Origin: RPQJ01 sp963731105
GTDB taxonomy: Bacteria; Pseudomonadota; Gammaproteobacteria; Steroidobacterales; Steroidobacteraceae
Direction of reading: 5' to 3'
DNA length: 64,000 nucleotides
Assembly (NCBI GenBank): GCA_963731105.1
Contig: CAVSUM010000004.1
Coordinates: 195,598-259,597 of the forward strand
The notes under the pieces are model-generated. The model made no database searches. It was not told the origin of the DNA and saw only the letters and a list, made by a program, of their open reading frames with translations. Positions 26,839-35,909 of this stretch are shown piece by piece. Position numbers and translations under genes: made by a program. Position 1 is the first letter of the stretch. Every line of letters starts with the position of its first letter.

Positions 26839-28064
26839 ATGACCCTCCGCATTCTCCATATTCTCGACCACTCCGTCCCGCTACACAGCGGCTACACCTT
26901 CCGGACGCTTGCGATCCTGAAGGAGCAGCGTCGGCTCGGCTGGGAGACGGTGCAGCTCACCTCGACCAAGCACTACGGCGCAACGGCGGACGAGGAAGAG
27001 GTGGACGGCTTTCGCTTCTATCGCACCCGGGTCGCGCCCGGTGGCTGGCGCGACCGCCCGCTGCTCGACCAGTGGGCGGTCGTCCACGACACGGCGCGCC
27101 GCATCGGGCAGGTGGTCGAGCGGACTCGCCCGGACATCCTGCACGCCCACTCGCCGTGCCTGAACGGCATGGCCGCGCTGCAGGCCGCGCGCCAGCACGG
27201 GCTGCCGGTCGTCTACGAAATGCGGGCGTCATGGGAGGATGCTGCCGTCGACCACGGCACCACCACGGAGGGCAGCGTTCGTTACCGGCTGTCGCGCGCA
27301 CTCGAGACCTGGACGCTGCGGCGGGCCACGGCCGTAACCACGATCTGCGAGGGGCTGCGCCGGGACATACTCTCGCGCGGCCTGTCCGATGCCGGCGTCA
27401 CGGTCATTCCGAATGCCGTCGACCCGCAGTCGTTCCCGCTGATCGGTGCGCCGGATCGCGCGTTGCAGCAACAACTCGGGCTCGAAGATGCGTTCACGCT
27501 CGGCTTCCTGGGCTCGTTCTACGGCTACGAAGGGCTCGATACGTTGCTCGATGCGCTGCCGCAGATCCTGGAATTCGAACCGCGCACGCGGCTGCTGCTG
27601 GTCGGCGGCGGGTTCGAGGAAGAACGGCTGAAGGCGCAGGCACAACGGCTGGGCATCGCCGACCGCGTGGTGTTTGCGGGCCGCGTGCCGCACGGCGACG
27701 TGCCGCGCTACTACAGCGTGGTGGACCTGCTGGTATACCCGCGCAAGTCGATGCGCCTCACCGAGACCGTGACGCCGCTCAAGCCGCTGGAAGCCATGGC
27801 ACAGGGGCGACTGCTGATCGCCTCCGACGTCGGCGGGCACCGCGAGCTGATCGACGACGGCAGCACCGGCTGGCTGTTCCGGCCCGCCGATCCGGCGGCC
27901 CTGGCACGAGCCGTCCGGGACGTGCTCGCGGCTCGCTCGAGCTGGGATGAAGTGCGACAGGCCGGGCGGCAGTACGTCGAACGCGAGCGCAACTGGCAGG
28001 TCAGCGTGGCCCGCTACCGACGGGTCTATTCCGCACGCCCTGGGACGGACGCATCGATGGCTAG
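26839..28064 (+). CDS. PEP-CTERM/XrtA system GT4 glycosyltransferase (TIGR04063-like)
   Basis: From ATG 26839 the protein reads MTLRILHILDHSVPLHSGYTFRT, typical of exosortase-associated GT4 enzymes. The N-terminal domain includes DILHAHSPCLNGMAALQAAR and the C-terminal domain LGFLGSFYGYEGLDTLLDAL, LLLVGGGFEEERLKA and TVTPLKPLEAMAQGRLLIASDVGGHRELI with the E-x7-E-like donor-binding region. The frame runs on past the likely end; a one-base shift near 28035 would give TAG at 28062-28064, overlapping the ATG of the next glycosyltransferase. A 13-codon reading frame from 26801 ends in a TGA overlapping this start (ATGA). Confidence 0.88.
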
Positions 28065-29274
28065 CCCCGGCCCGAGCATCCTCGTCTGGAGTTCGCTGTT
28101 TCCGAGCCCGGCGCAGCCGCGGCGGGCATTTTCATCCGTGAGCGGATGTTCCGCGTGGCGCAGGAGTTGCCGCTGGCGGTAGATTTCGCCGCAGCCGTGG
28201 TTTCCGCTGCAAGGCGTTGCTGCGCCGCTTCCGGCCGTACTTCAGGCCGGCGATGCCGCGTACGCGAACGACATCACGGCATCGACGTCTATCGTCCGCG
28301 ATACCTGAGCGTGCCGGGCGAGCTGAAACGGTTCGACGGATGGCTGTCATGGCGCTCGGGCCCGGGCCACCGTGCACCCTGCGACGCGAGGACCGCGCCG
28401 ACATCATCGACGCACATTTCGGGTATCCCGACGGCTACGCGGCGGTGCAGTGGGCCGTGCCATGGGCGTACCGGTGTCGGTCACATTGCGTGGCACGCGC
28501 GCGTGCGACACGATCTGCGCCACGCGGCGGCCCTGGGGTGCCCACCCGCTTCCTCCAGGGTCTTTGCGCGCTGGCGCGGAATGGGCCTGCCGCCGGCCAC
28601 GTCCTGGTCGTCGGCAACGGAGTGGACGCGACGTGTCTTCAGCCCGCTGCCTCGCGCAGACGCCCGTCGTGCGCTGCGGCTGCCACTGGACGCACGGGTG
28701 CTGGTGACCGTCGGCGGCCTCGTGCGAACGCAAGGGCTTCCATCGAGTCGCTCAGCCTGCCTGCCGCAAGTGCTGGCCGCAGGTCCCCACGGTGCATTAC
28801 CTTCGATCGTCGGTTCTGCGGCCCGGAAGGTCGACTTCAGCGCTGCATTGCACCGGCAGGTTGCCGGCCGTCTGCAGGAACGCGTGCATTTCCTCGGCGG
28901 GTTGCCTCGCGAGGGCGTGCAGCAGGTCCGCTGTCGGCGGCGGAGTGTTCGTGCTGTCGAGCCGCAACGAAGGCTGGGCCAACGTGCTGCTCGAAGCGCA
29001 TGGCCTGCGGCCTGTCCGGTCGTCGCAACCGACGTCGGCGGCAATGCCGAGGTCGTCTGCATCGGCCAGACAGCTTTCGGGGTCAGTCGGTGCCGTTCGA
29101 TGACGACGTCGACCAGCGTTGTGCGACGCGCTCGAGACTGCGCTGGGCACCGATTGGGACCACGCGGCGATCCGCCGGTAGGCAGAGGAAAATGACTGGC
29201 GGAACGCGTCGCAGTGTTGCTCGACCGAGTTCCGCAGCATGGCCGGGGAGCGGCGGCGACCGGCCGGCCGGTGA
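28057..29274 (+). pseudogene. second GT4 glycosyltransferase, broken by many frameshifts
   Basis: Fragments in all three plus frames together make one GT4 enzyme in order: ASPGPSILVWSSLFPSPAQP, FIRERMFRVAQELPLAV, ERHHGIDVYRPRYLSVPGEL, ADIIDAHFGYPDGYAAVQWA, VLVVGNGVD, LDARVLVTVGGLV, ALHRQVA...LQERVHFLGGLP, FVLSSRNEGWANVLLEA and CPVVATDVGGNAEVV. At least eight frame changes occur over 1.2 kb. The conserved motifs survive at the amino-acid level, so the damage is recent or reflects sequencing error. If real, the gene is inactive. Its end is taken as TGA 29272-29274. Confidence 0.72.
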
Positions 29275-29323
29275 CGCAGGCACGCTGACAGCAACGCCGA
29301 GTCTGGCGACGTGTCGCTCGCGC

Positions 29324-30703
29324 GTGCTGTTCCCGCTGCACGAGCGCCTCAAGGGCCATCACAGCGTCGCGCTGCGCCGCGAGCTCGAGGCTTCGCAATG
29401 GTGGCCGCAGGAAAAGTTGCTCGCTGCCCAGGGCCAACGCTTGCGCACGTTCCTGGAACAGGTCGGGCGCGACGTCCCGTACTTCCGCGACGTGTTCGCC
29501 CGGGCCGGCTTCGATCCCGCGCGGGTGCAGTCGGCGGCGGATCTCGAGCGGCTGCCGTTCCTCGACAAGGCCGCGATTCGCGCGGCTGGCGACGATCTCA
29601 GGTCCGTGCGGGCGGGCAAACTGGTCAGGTACAACACGGGCGGCTCGAGCGGCGAGCCGCTGGTGTTCTACATGGGCATGGGCCGTGTTTCGCACGACGT
29701 GGCGGCCAAATGGCGCGCCACGCGCTGGTGGGGTGTCGACATTGGCGACCCGGAGTTGGTGCTCTGGGGCTCACCGGTCGAGCTTGGCAAGCAGGACCGC
29801 ATCAAGGCCTGGCGGGACAGGCTGTTCCGCAGTCGTCTGCTGCCGGCGTTCCAGATGTCCGATGCGCAGATGGATCTCTACCTCGACGAAGTGGCGCGCC
29901 GGCGGCCCCGCATGCTGTTCGGCTATGCATCGGCGCTGGCGTTGCTCGCCGGGCATGCCGAGCGCAGGGGGCGTGCCATGACGAATTGCGGCGTGCGGGT
30001 TGCGTTCACCACGGGCGAGACCCTGTATCCGGCGCAACGCGAGGTCATCGAGCGCGTGTTCGCTGCCCCGGTCGCCAATGGCTATGGATCACGCGACGCC
30101 GGGTTCATTGCGCACCAGTGTCCGCAGGGTGCCCTGCACCTGTCGGCGGAGCACATCGTGGTCGAACTGGTGGACGAGCATGGGCGGGCGGTGGCGCCGG
30201 GCCAGCGCGGCGAGATCGTCACCACCCACCTGGCCACCGGTGATTTTCCGTTCATCCGTTACCGCACCGGCGACATGGCGACGCTGGCAACCGAACCCTG
30301 TCCGTGCGGCCGCGGCCTGCCCGCGCTGCAGCAGGTGTTCGGTCGCAATACCGACTTCGTGCGTACCCGCGACGGCAACGCGATGCATGCGCTGGCGTTG
30401 ATCTACGAGGTGCGGGACAAGCCGGGCGTGCAGGCGTTCAAGCTGACGCAGGAGGCCGACTATTCGCTCGACCTGCAACTGGTGGCCGGTCCCGAGCTGA
30501 CGCCGCAGGTCGAAGCCGCGATCCGTGCGGGCATCCTGAAGCGCATGGGGCCGGGCAGCGTCCTCGGCATCCGGCGTGTCGAAGGCATTCCGCCGGAGAA
30601 GTCCGGCAAGTACCGTTACGTGGTGAGTAGAGTTCCCTCACCCGGTGCTGCGCACCACCCTCTCCCGCCGGTGGCGGGAGAGGGTTGGGGAGAGGGCTCC
30701 TGA
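29324..30703 (+). CDS. CapK/phenylacetate-CoA ligase-like adenylating enzyme
   Basis: A long single frame of about 450 residues. It has the adenylation motif YNTGGSSGEPLVFY, then FGYASALALLAGHAERRG, AFTTGETLYPAQREVIE, ANGYGSRDAGFIAHQCPQG and FIRYRTGDMA with EPCPCGRGLP, the fold of the AMP-binding CapK/PaaK group common in capsule loci. It likely activates a carboxylic acid for transfer to the polysaccharide. The start is uncertain: GTG 29324 precedes LFPLHERLKGH, and the upstream region is disturbed. The C-terminus ends in a repeat-derived tail (AAHHPLPPVAGEGWGEGS), because a palindromic unit at 30635-30698 replaced or extended the native end. Confidence 0.85.
   Translation: MLFPLHERLKGHHSVALRRELEASQWWPQEKLLAAQGQRLRTFLEQVGRDVPYFRDVFARAGFDPARVQSAADLERLPFLDKAAIRAAGDDLRSVRAGKLVRYNTGGSSGEPLVFYMGMGRVSHDVAAKWRATRWWGVDIGDPELVLWGSPVELGKQDRIKAWRDRLFRSRLLPAFQMSDAQMDLYLDEVARRRPRMLFGYASALALLAGHAERRGRAMTNCGVRVAFTTGETLYPAQREVIERVFAAPVANGYGSRDAGFIAHQCPQGALHLSAEHIVVELVDEHGRAVAPGQRGEIVTTHLATGDFPFIRYRTGDMATLATEPCPCGRGLPALQQVFGRNTDFVRTRDGNAMHALALIYEVRDKPGVQAFKLTQEADYSLDLQLVAGPELTPQVEAAIRAGILKRMGPGSVLGIRRVEGIPPEKSGKYRYVVSRVPSPGAAHHPLPPVAGEGWGEGS
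30635..30698. repeat. palindromic repeat unit, copy 3 at a gene 3' end
   Basis: ccctcacccggtgctgcgca, then the palindrome ctctcccgccggtggcggga with gagggttggggagagggct. It forms the last 20 or so codons of the CapK-like gene, which stops at 30703, and the next gene starts 5 bases later. Confidence 0.82.
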
Positions 30704-30707
30704 TCCT

Positions 30708-31670
30708 ATGTCCATTCTCACCTCCACTGTCTCCGCGTTAGCACACGCTCTGCCGGCCACGCGCGCCGACCGGCTGCTCATCCTCATCTACCACCGCGTG
30801 CACGCGCGGCCCGACCCGATGTTCCCCGGCGAGGTGGATGCCGCGCGGTTCGACTGGCAGATGTCGCTGCTGGCGCGGCATTGCTCGCCGTTGCCACTGG
30901 TCGACGCAGTCGCCGGGCTGCGGGCCGGCACGCTGCCACCGCGGGCAGTGACCGTGACCTTCGACGACGGCTATGCCGACAACGCGGAGATTGCCCTGCC
31001 GATCCTGCTGCGTCACGGCGTGCATGCCACGTTCTTCGTCGCGACCGGCTTCCTCGACGGCGGTCGCATGTGGAACGACACGGTCATCGAGGCGGTGCGT
31101 CGGGCCCGCGGCTCGCACCTCGACCTTGCGGCCGTCGGCCTCGGCACGGTCACGCTCGGCGATGATGCTGCGCGCGGCGCGGTCGCCGAGCGCATCCTGC
31201 GCGCCATCAAGCACCGTGACCCGGTGGAACGCCTGCAGCTGGCGTCGGCCCTGGCGGATGCCATCGGGGCCGAACTGCCGGGTGACCTGATGATGAGCAC
31301 GGCACAGGTCCGGCAGCTGGCGGCGGCGGGCATGGAGGTCGGTGCCCACACCTGCACGCATCCCATCCTGAGGGTGTTGAACGATCAGGACGCCGCCCGC
31401 GAAATCGGCAACAGCCGCGACGCGCTGGCGGCAATCACCGGCAAGCGGATACGGGCGTTTGCCTACCCGAATGGTCGCCTGAATGACGACTACACGGTAC
31501 GTGACCGGGCACTAGTGGCGGATAATGGCTTCGAGCTTGCGGTTTCGACGCAGGCCGGTGCGGCCTCGGCTGCGTCCGACCCGTTTCAGCTGCCACGTTT
31601 CACGCCGTGGGATCGCCAGCCGGAGCGTTGGTTGGCGCGACTGCTCGTGGCATTTGCCAGGGAGGCATAG
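30708..31670 (+). CDS. polysaccharide deacetylase family protein
   Basis: A 320-residue NodB-fold protein starting at ATG 30708. LLILIYHRVHARPDPMFPGE is followed by the catalytic block VTVTFDDGYADNAEIALPIL (FDDG), HATFFVATGFLDGG and the metal-histidine block GAHTCTHPIL; FAYPNGRLNDDY is also typical. It resembles the LPS/EPS-associated deacetylases with the extended N-terminal YHRV motif. It has no clear signal peptide and so is probably cytoplasmic or membrane-associated. It lies in the glycosyltransferase/acyltransferase operon and differs from the XrtA-type deacetylase at 10508. Confidence 0.88.
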   Translation: MSILTSTVSALAHALPATRADRLLILIYHRVHARPDPMFPGEVDAARFDWQMSLLARHCSPLPLVDAVAGLRAGTLPPRAVTVTFDDGYADNAEIALPILLRHGVHATFFVATGFLDGGRMWNDTVIEAVRRARGSHLDLAAVGLGTVTLGDDAARGAVAERILRAIKHRDPVERLQLASALADAIGAELPGDLMMSTAQVRQLAAAGMEVGAHTCTHPILRVLNDQDAAREIGNSRDALAAITGKRIRAFAYPNGRLNDDYTVRDRALVADNGFELAVSTQAGAASAASDPFQLPRFTPWDRQPERWLARLLVAFAREA

Positions 31671-31697
31671 GGTTATGGTCTGCAGGGATGGTGCGCA

Positions 31698-32702
31698 ATG
31701 ACGCTCGGCGTGCAGATCACTGTGGACGTAGAAGTCTGGCCGCCGGACGACGGGCGCTGGCCCTACGTGCCGCTGCCGGCGACGGCCGACTGCCGCGAGG
31801 AAATTGCGGCATTCCTCTGGGGCGACTGCAATGGCCGGCAACTTGGCCTGCCGTACCAGCTCGAAGTCCTGTCGCGCCACGGCTTGCGTGCCACGTTTTT
31901 CGTCGATCCGATGTTCTCGTTCGCGCTCGGTCTGCAGCCGCTGCGCGACGCGGTCAGCCTGATCCAGTCGCACGGGCAGCGCGTGGAACTGCACCTGCAC
32001 CCCGAGTGGATCACGGACCCGCGCAGCCCGGTGTTGCCGCGGTTCGTGGGGCCTACGCTCGGCGAATACGACGAGGAGGCGCAGTACCGCCTGATCTGCG
32101 TGGCCCGCGACCGGCTGGTCGAGGCCGGTGCTGAGCCGCCAACGGCGTTTCGCGCGGGCAACTGGGGCGCCAATCGCGCCACACTGCGCGCGCTGTTGCG
32201 CGCCGGTCTCAGAATCGACTCGAGCCTGAATACCGCGCACCCACAGAGCCTGCCCGACTTGCCACGGCGTGAGTCGTACCAGCGGCCCTTCGGGCTCGAC
32301 GGCGTCGTCGAGGTGCCCGTCACGCGTTTCGACGACGGTGTTGCGGCAGGCGGCCGCCCGCTGAGCCTGGTCGGGGTCGGCTATTTTGAAATGCGTCACG
32401 TCCTGGAGTGCCTGCGGGCATCGGGTGCACCGCTGGTCACCATCGTCCTACACAGTGGCGAGTTCGTGAAGACCGAGAGAATCAACGTCGGCAAGCCGAT
32501 CTCACCGCGGCGATTGGTGATGCGTCGTTTCGAGGGCTTGTGCCGTTACCTGGCCGCACACCGGGACCGTTTCGAGACGCGCTTCGTCGCGGACAACGAA
32601 GCCCTGGCGGAGACTCAGGAAAGCGTCCCGTCGTTGTCTGCGGGGCGGGCCTGGCACACCTCATGGCGAATGGCGGAGCAACTGCTGTCGCGATGGTACT
32701 GA
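31698..32702 (+). CDS. polysaccharide deacetylase-like protein
   Basis: A 334-residue protein with a divergent NodB-like fold. QITVDVEVWPPDDG provides the paired Asp/Glu, LRATFFVDPMFSFALG follows, and QRVELHLHPEWITDP carries the His-x-His metal ligands. FRAGNWGANRATLRAL corresponds to the RAG motif. It is similar to putative deacetylases found with exosortase or capsule genes, but specificity is unknown. The next FemAB-like gene starts 40 bases before its stop, in another frame. Confidence 0.82.
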   Translation: MTLGVQITVDVEVWPPDDGRWPYVPLPATADCREEIAAFLWGDCNGRQLGLPYQLEVLSRHGLRATFFVDPMFSFALGLQPLRDAVSLIQSHGQRVELHLHPEWITDPRSPVLPRFVGPTLGEYDEEAQYRLICVARDRLVEAGAEPPTAFRAGNWGANRATLRALLRAGLRIDSSLNTAHPQSLPDLPRRESYQRPFGLDGVVEVPVTRFDDGVAAGGRPLSLVGVGYFEMRHVLECLRASGAPLVTIVLHSGEFVKTERINVGKPISPRRLVMRRFEGLCRYLAAHRDRFETRFVADNEALAETQESVPSLSAGRAWHTSWRMAEQLLSRWY

Positions 32703-33656
32703 TGCACCACCCGACGGAGCCCCGGTTCGAGGCGGTTGATGTGACGCTCGCGTACCGGGTCGGCGAACTCAAGCTGTTCGAACGGCGCCTGCACGGTCTC
32801 GCCGACCGCCGGCATTTCCTGGAGCAGTCGCCGGACGGTGGCATCCCGGAGTTGCCCGCGCTCCGAGCCGGGCCGCGGGTTCTACTTCTTTCCGACCTAC
32901 CCCGTGACGCAACCGCCGCCGACGCTGGCGCGTCGTGGCGGCTGGCTGCATTACACCCCTTATACCTTCCGCAACTATTATGTCGACCTGGCTCGACTGG
33001 GCACGTTCGACGCGTACCTGGGCACGTTCTCCAGCAAGACGCGTTCGACGCTGCGGCGCAAGGTCAAGCGCTTCGCCGAAGCCAGCGGCGGCGAGATCCG
33101 GTGGCGCGAAATGCGCGGCGCTGCGGAGATGGACGAGTTCCTGCGGCTGGCCTTGCCGTTGTCCGAGGGCACGTACCAGGCGCGGTTGCTCGGTGTCGGG
33201 CTGCCGCAGTCCGCGGAGTTCGCGGCCGAACTGAAAGCGCGCGCGGCAGCCGGCGAAGTGCGCGGCTACTTGCTGTTCCTGGGCGGCAAGCCGGTCGCCT
33301 ACGTGCTCTGCCTGTGCCGGCATGGCGTTGCCACCTATGACTACGTCGGCTTCGACCGCGAGCAGCAGGCGTTGTCGCCCGGCACGGTGCTGCAGTTCCT
33401 GATGCTGGAGAAAATGTTCGCGGACGGCGACCTGAGGGTGTTCGACTTCACCGAGGGCGAGGGCGAGCAGAAGCGGCTGTTTGCGACGAATGACTGTCTC
33501 TGCGCCAAGACCTATGTGCTCGAGGCGACGCCGGTCAACCTGCTCAGCATCCAGTTCCACCGGCTGCTCGACCATGCCTCGGTCACGGTGGGTCGCTTGC
33601 TCGAACGCCTGGGCATCAAGGCGAAGGTGCGCAAGCTGCTGCGGAGAGCGGCGTGA
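32663..33656 (+). CDS. FemAB/GNAT-type acyltransferase (Acetyltransf_6-like), one frameshift
   Basis: ATG at 32663 opens MANGGATAVAMVLMHHPTEP. Near 32865 the frame shifts and the family body continues as GFYFFPTYPVTQPPPTLARRGGWLHY to the stop at 33656. Typical FemAB features are FSSKTRSTLRRKVKRF (basic helix), FLFLGGKPVAYVLC-like strands, YDYVGFDREQQALSPGTVLQFLMLE and FDFTEGEGEQKRLF. About 330 residues in total. It probably acylates a sugar amine. Its stop overlaps the GTG start of the next FemAB-like gene. Confidence 0.8.
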
Positions 33657-34748
33657 TCGTCACCGTCGAAGAGGGTTTGAGTTCAGCAATCGACGAAGTC
33701 GCGGAGGCGGCAGAGCCGTCGCGTCGATTCCTGAGACGGGCATGGTTCCAGGCGGCGGTGTCCGCATTCTCGTCTGCAAAGCCCATGACAATTGTGGGCC
33801 GCCGCGCGAGCGGTCGTGCGCTCATCGCCGTGCCAGTGGTGGCAATACGGCGACATCTGCCGTTCCTGCGTACGGTCCCAGGTTCTTATTGGCCGTTCCG
33901 CAGCATTGCGGTCTCCCATGACCTCGGCGCGGACGATTTGGTCGCGTTCCTGGGCGATCCCCTGGCGCGTAAAGCGCTGGGGTTTATCTGGCGTTTGGGC
34001 CCGATCGCGACCACCGACCCGATCGTCTCGTTGTTGCGCACGGCGGCTCACTCAGGAGGCTGGTACATCGCCACCAAGCGGCTCGCCATGGCCTATGTTC
34101 TCGATCTGCAGCAGTTGCGTCAGGACGGCGGCTGGCCGCGCGGAACAACGGTGCGCAAGAACCGAGCACACGAACGGCATCTTGCGGAGCATGGTGCGCT
34201 TGACTGGATCCGAATCTCCGGGCGCGACTGGACCACCGGCGTGGTCGAGATGCTGGCAGGCATCGAAGAGCGAAGTTGGGTCGGCGTAAGAACCGACCGC
34301 AGCGAGTCACAGTTCCTGGCTGACGGCAATCGGTTCATTCTGGCGCGAGGCTATCAAGGACCCGTTGTTCGCGGGACATCTAAGTGCACTGGTTCTGAGA
34401 GCGGGTGGCAGGCCGGTGGCGTTCTCGTTCGACCTCAACAGCGGTCCCGTCAAGTACGCGATTGCCAACTGTTACGATCCAGAGTTCAGTCGTTGCAGTC
34501 CCGGCAAGATCGTTCTATATCGCAATCTCACCGATGCGATGGCTCAGGGCCTCGGCCGGGTAGACCTGGGCGCCGGCGACAGCGGATACAAGGGAACCAT
34601 CGGAGCCGAGGAGGGCGGGGAATTGATCGACTTGCTGCTGTTGCGCAGGAGTTCGGCCCTGTTCATTCGCCCACTGGCTTCGGTGTGGTCACGCGGGGGC
34701 AGTCCCCAGAGCGGATCAGTCGCCGGCAGCAGACACGCCGGGCGGTAG
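33653..34748 (+). CDS. FemAB/GNAT-type acyltransferase, one frameshift
   Basis: The start is GTG 33653, overlapping the preceding TGA. The first frame (VTVEEGLSSAIDEVAE, FLRTVPGSYWPFRSIAV, TTVRKNRAHERHLAEHG, GIEERSWVGVR) runs to about 34355. The next frame then supplies LSALVLRAGGRPVAFSFDLNSG, NCYDPEFSRCSPGKIVLYRNL and VDLGAGDSGYKGTIGAE to the stop at 34748. This is the usual order for BioF2-like/FemAB proteins of roughly 365 residues. Its 3' end overlaps the convergent gene at 34716 by about 30 bases. Substrate unknown. Confidence 0.8.
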
Positions 34749-35909
34749 GACGCTCCGCTTGATTCCGAACCGCTCGGCCAGTCGCCCGAGCCCCCGTGAC
34801 AGGGCGTCGGTGCAGCGCAGCCCGGCATATAGAGCGGCGCCAGCGGCCGACCGCTTGAACAAGTAGAAATTTCGTACCTGGAAGCGGGTGTTCGTGGTCC
34901 GCAGCTTGAAGAAGGTGGCCGTCGACGAGAAATCGATCAGGGTCACGGGCAGCCGGCGTCTTTCAAAGTCGTGCAGCACCTCGAAGAACAGGATGCTGCC
35001 GACGTGGTGCCGGCGCGTGCTTGCGGGGTCATAGCCGATCTGTTCGACCATGCAGGTCGCTCCGAACAGAAGGCAGTACTGGAATGCGGCCGGTTCGCCA
35101 TCCAGATACAGAATGTAGCCGAGGAACGCATTACGTGCCGCTGCGTGCCGGATCTTGCGCTCATACGCGCTGTCGAGTGCCAGGCCCGCACCGTGTTCCG
35201 CTTTCTGCCAGGTCTTCCCGGAAATGCGGATGCCGTCGCGGAGGAACTCGTCCACCTCGGCCGCCGACTGGAAACACCGCACCGTACCGTGGGCCGCGGC
35301 ATCTGCCAGGAACTTCTTGCGACGGCGCCTGAGATCGTGCCGGCTGTTGGCGCTGATCGTTGAGAGAAACTGCTCGACGGAGCCTTGCCACCGGATGGCG
35401 CAGGACGGCTGTTCGGCTCCCCACGGCAATACGTGGAACAGACGCCGGATCGGGCTGCGGGGATCCGTCAACTGTGCATAGAGGCGTGACTCGACGGGCA
35501 CGGCAAAGGCGAAGGCCGCCGCGTCGGCCGGCATCTGCCCGGCCAGATGCGCGAAGCAACTACTGGTGGCGGTGTCGTCATCCTGGCTAGCAAGCACAGG
35601 CCCCTGGAACAGGTGGTAGCGACGGGTTCGCCGACGCATCAGCACGACGGGGCCGACCGCGAACGCGAGCGGTAGATGGTCGACGGTGAATGCGCACAGC
35701 CCATCCAGGCGGCCGTCGGTCTCGTGGGCGAGGACCAGCAGCGGCTTGTCGGGCCAGCCGTGGGCCACTGCCGTGTATTCGAGATCCTCATAGAGGCCGC
35801 CGACCGGCAGGGTGCTGCGGCAGGTATCCGAGAACGCGCAGAGTTCGGGCCAGCCGGCGAATTGCAGTTCGCGCCAGCGCGATCGCTCGCCGTCGTCAGA
35901 GCTGTGCAT
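34716..35909 (-). CDS. FemAB/GNAT-type acyltransferase
   Basis: A 397-residue intact protein; ATG 35909 (MHSSDDGERSRWREL) is preferred, with 35918 as an alternative. It shows RWQGSVEQFLSTISANSRHDLRRRRKKFL (substrate loop and basic helix), GKTWQKAEHGAGLAL, LGYILYLDGEPAAFQYCLLFG, QIGYDPASTRRHHVGSILFFEVL and LIDFSSTATFFKLR, all typical of the FemAB-like Acetyltransf_6 group. It is coupled to the asparagine-synthase-like gene, whose stop (35896) lies inside its 5' end. It is one of six FemAB-like genes in the window. Confidence 0.85.
   Translation of the reverse strand: MHSSDDGERSRWRELQFAGWPELCAFSDTCRSTLPVGGLYEDLEYTAVAHGWPDKPLLVLAHETDGRLDGLCAFTVDHLPLAFAVGPVVLMRRRTRRYHLFQGPVLASQDDDTATSSCFAHLAGQMPADAAAFAFAVPVESRLYAQLTDPRSPIRRLFHVLPWGAEQPSCAIRWQGSVEQFLSTISANSRHDLRRRRKKFLADAAAHGTVRCFQSAAEVDEFLRDGIRISGKTWQKAEHGAGLALDSAYERKIRHAAARNAFLGYILYLDGEPAAFQYCLLFGATCMVEQIGYDPASTRRHHVGSILFFEVLHDFERRRLPVTLIDFSSTATFFKLRTTNTRFQVRNFYLFKRSAAGAALYAGLRCTDALSRGLGRLAERFGIKRSVLPPGVSAAGD

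Noticed and set aside
28217..29300. Long plus-strand frame 28217-30703 as one fused protein
   Set aside because: Only the part from about 29324 resembles a protein family; upstream it is an off-frame reading of the broken glycosyltransferase.
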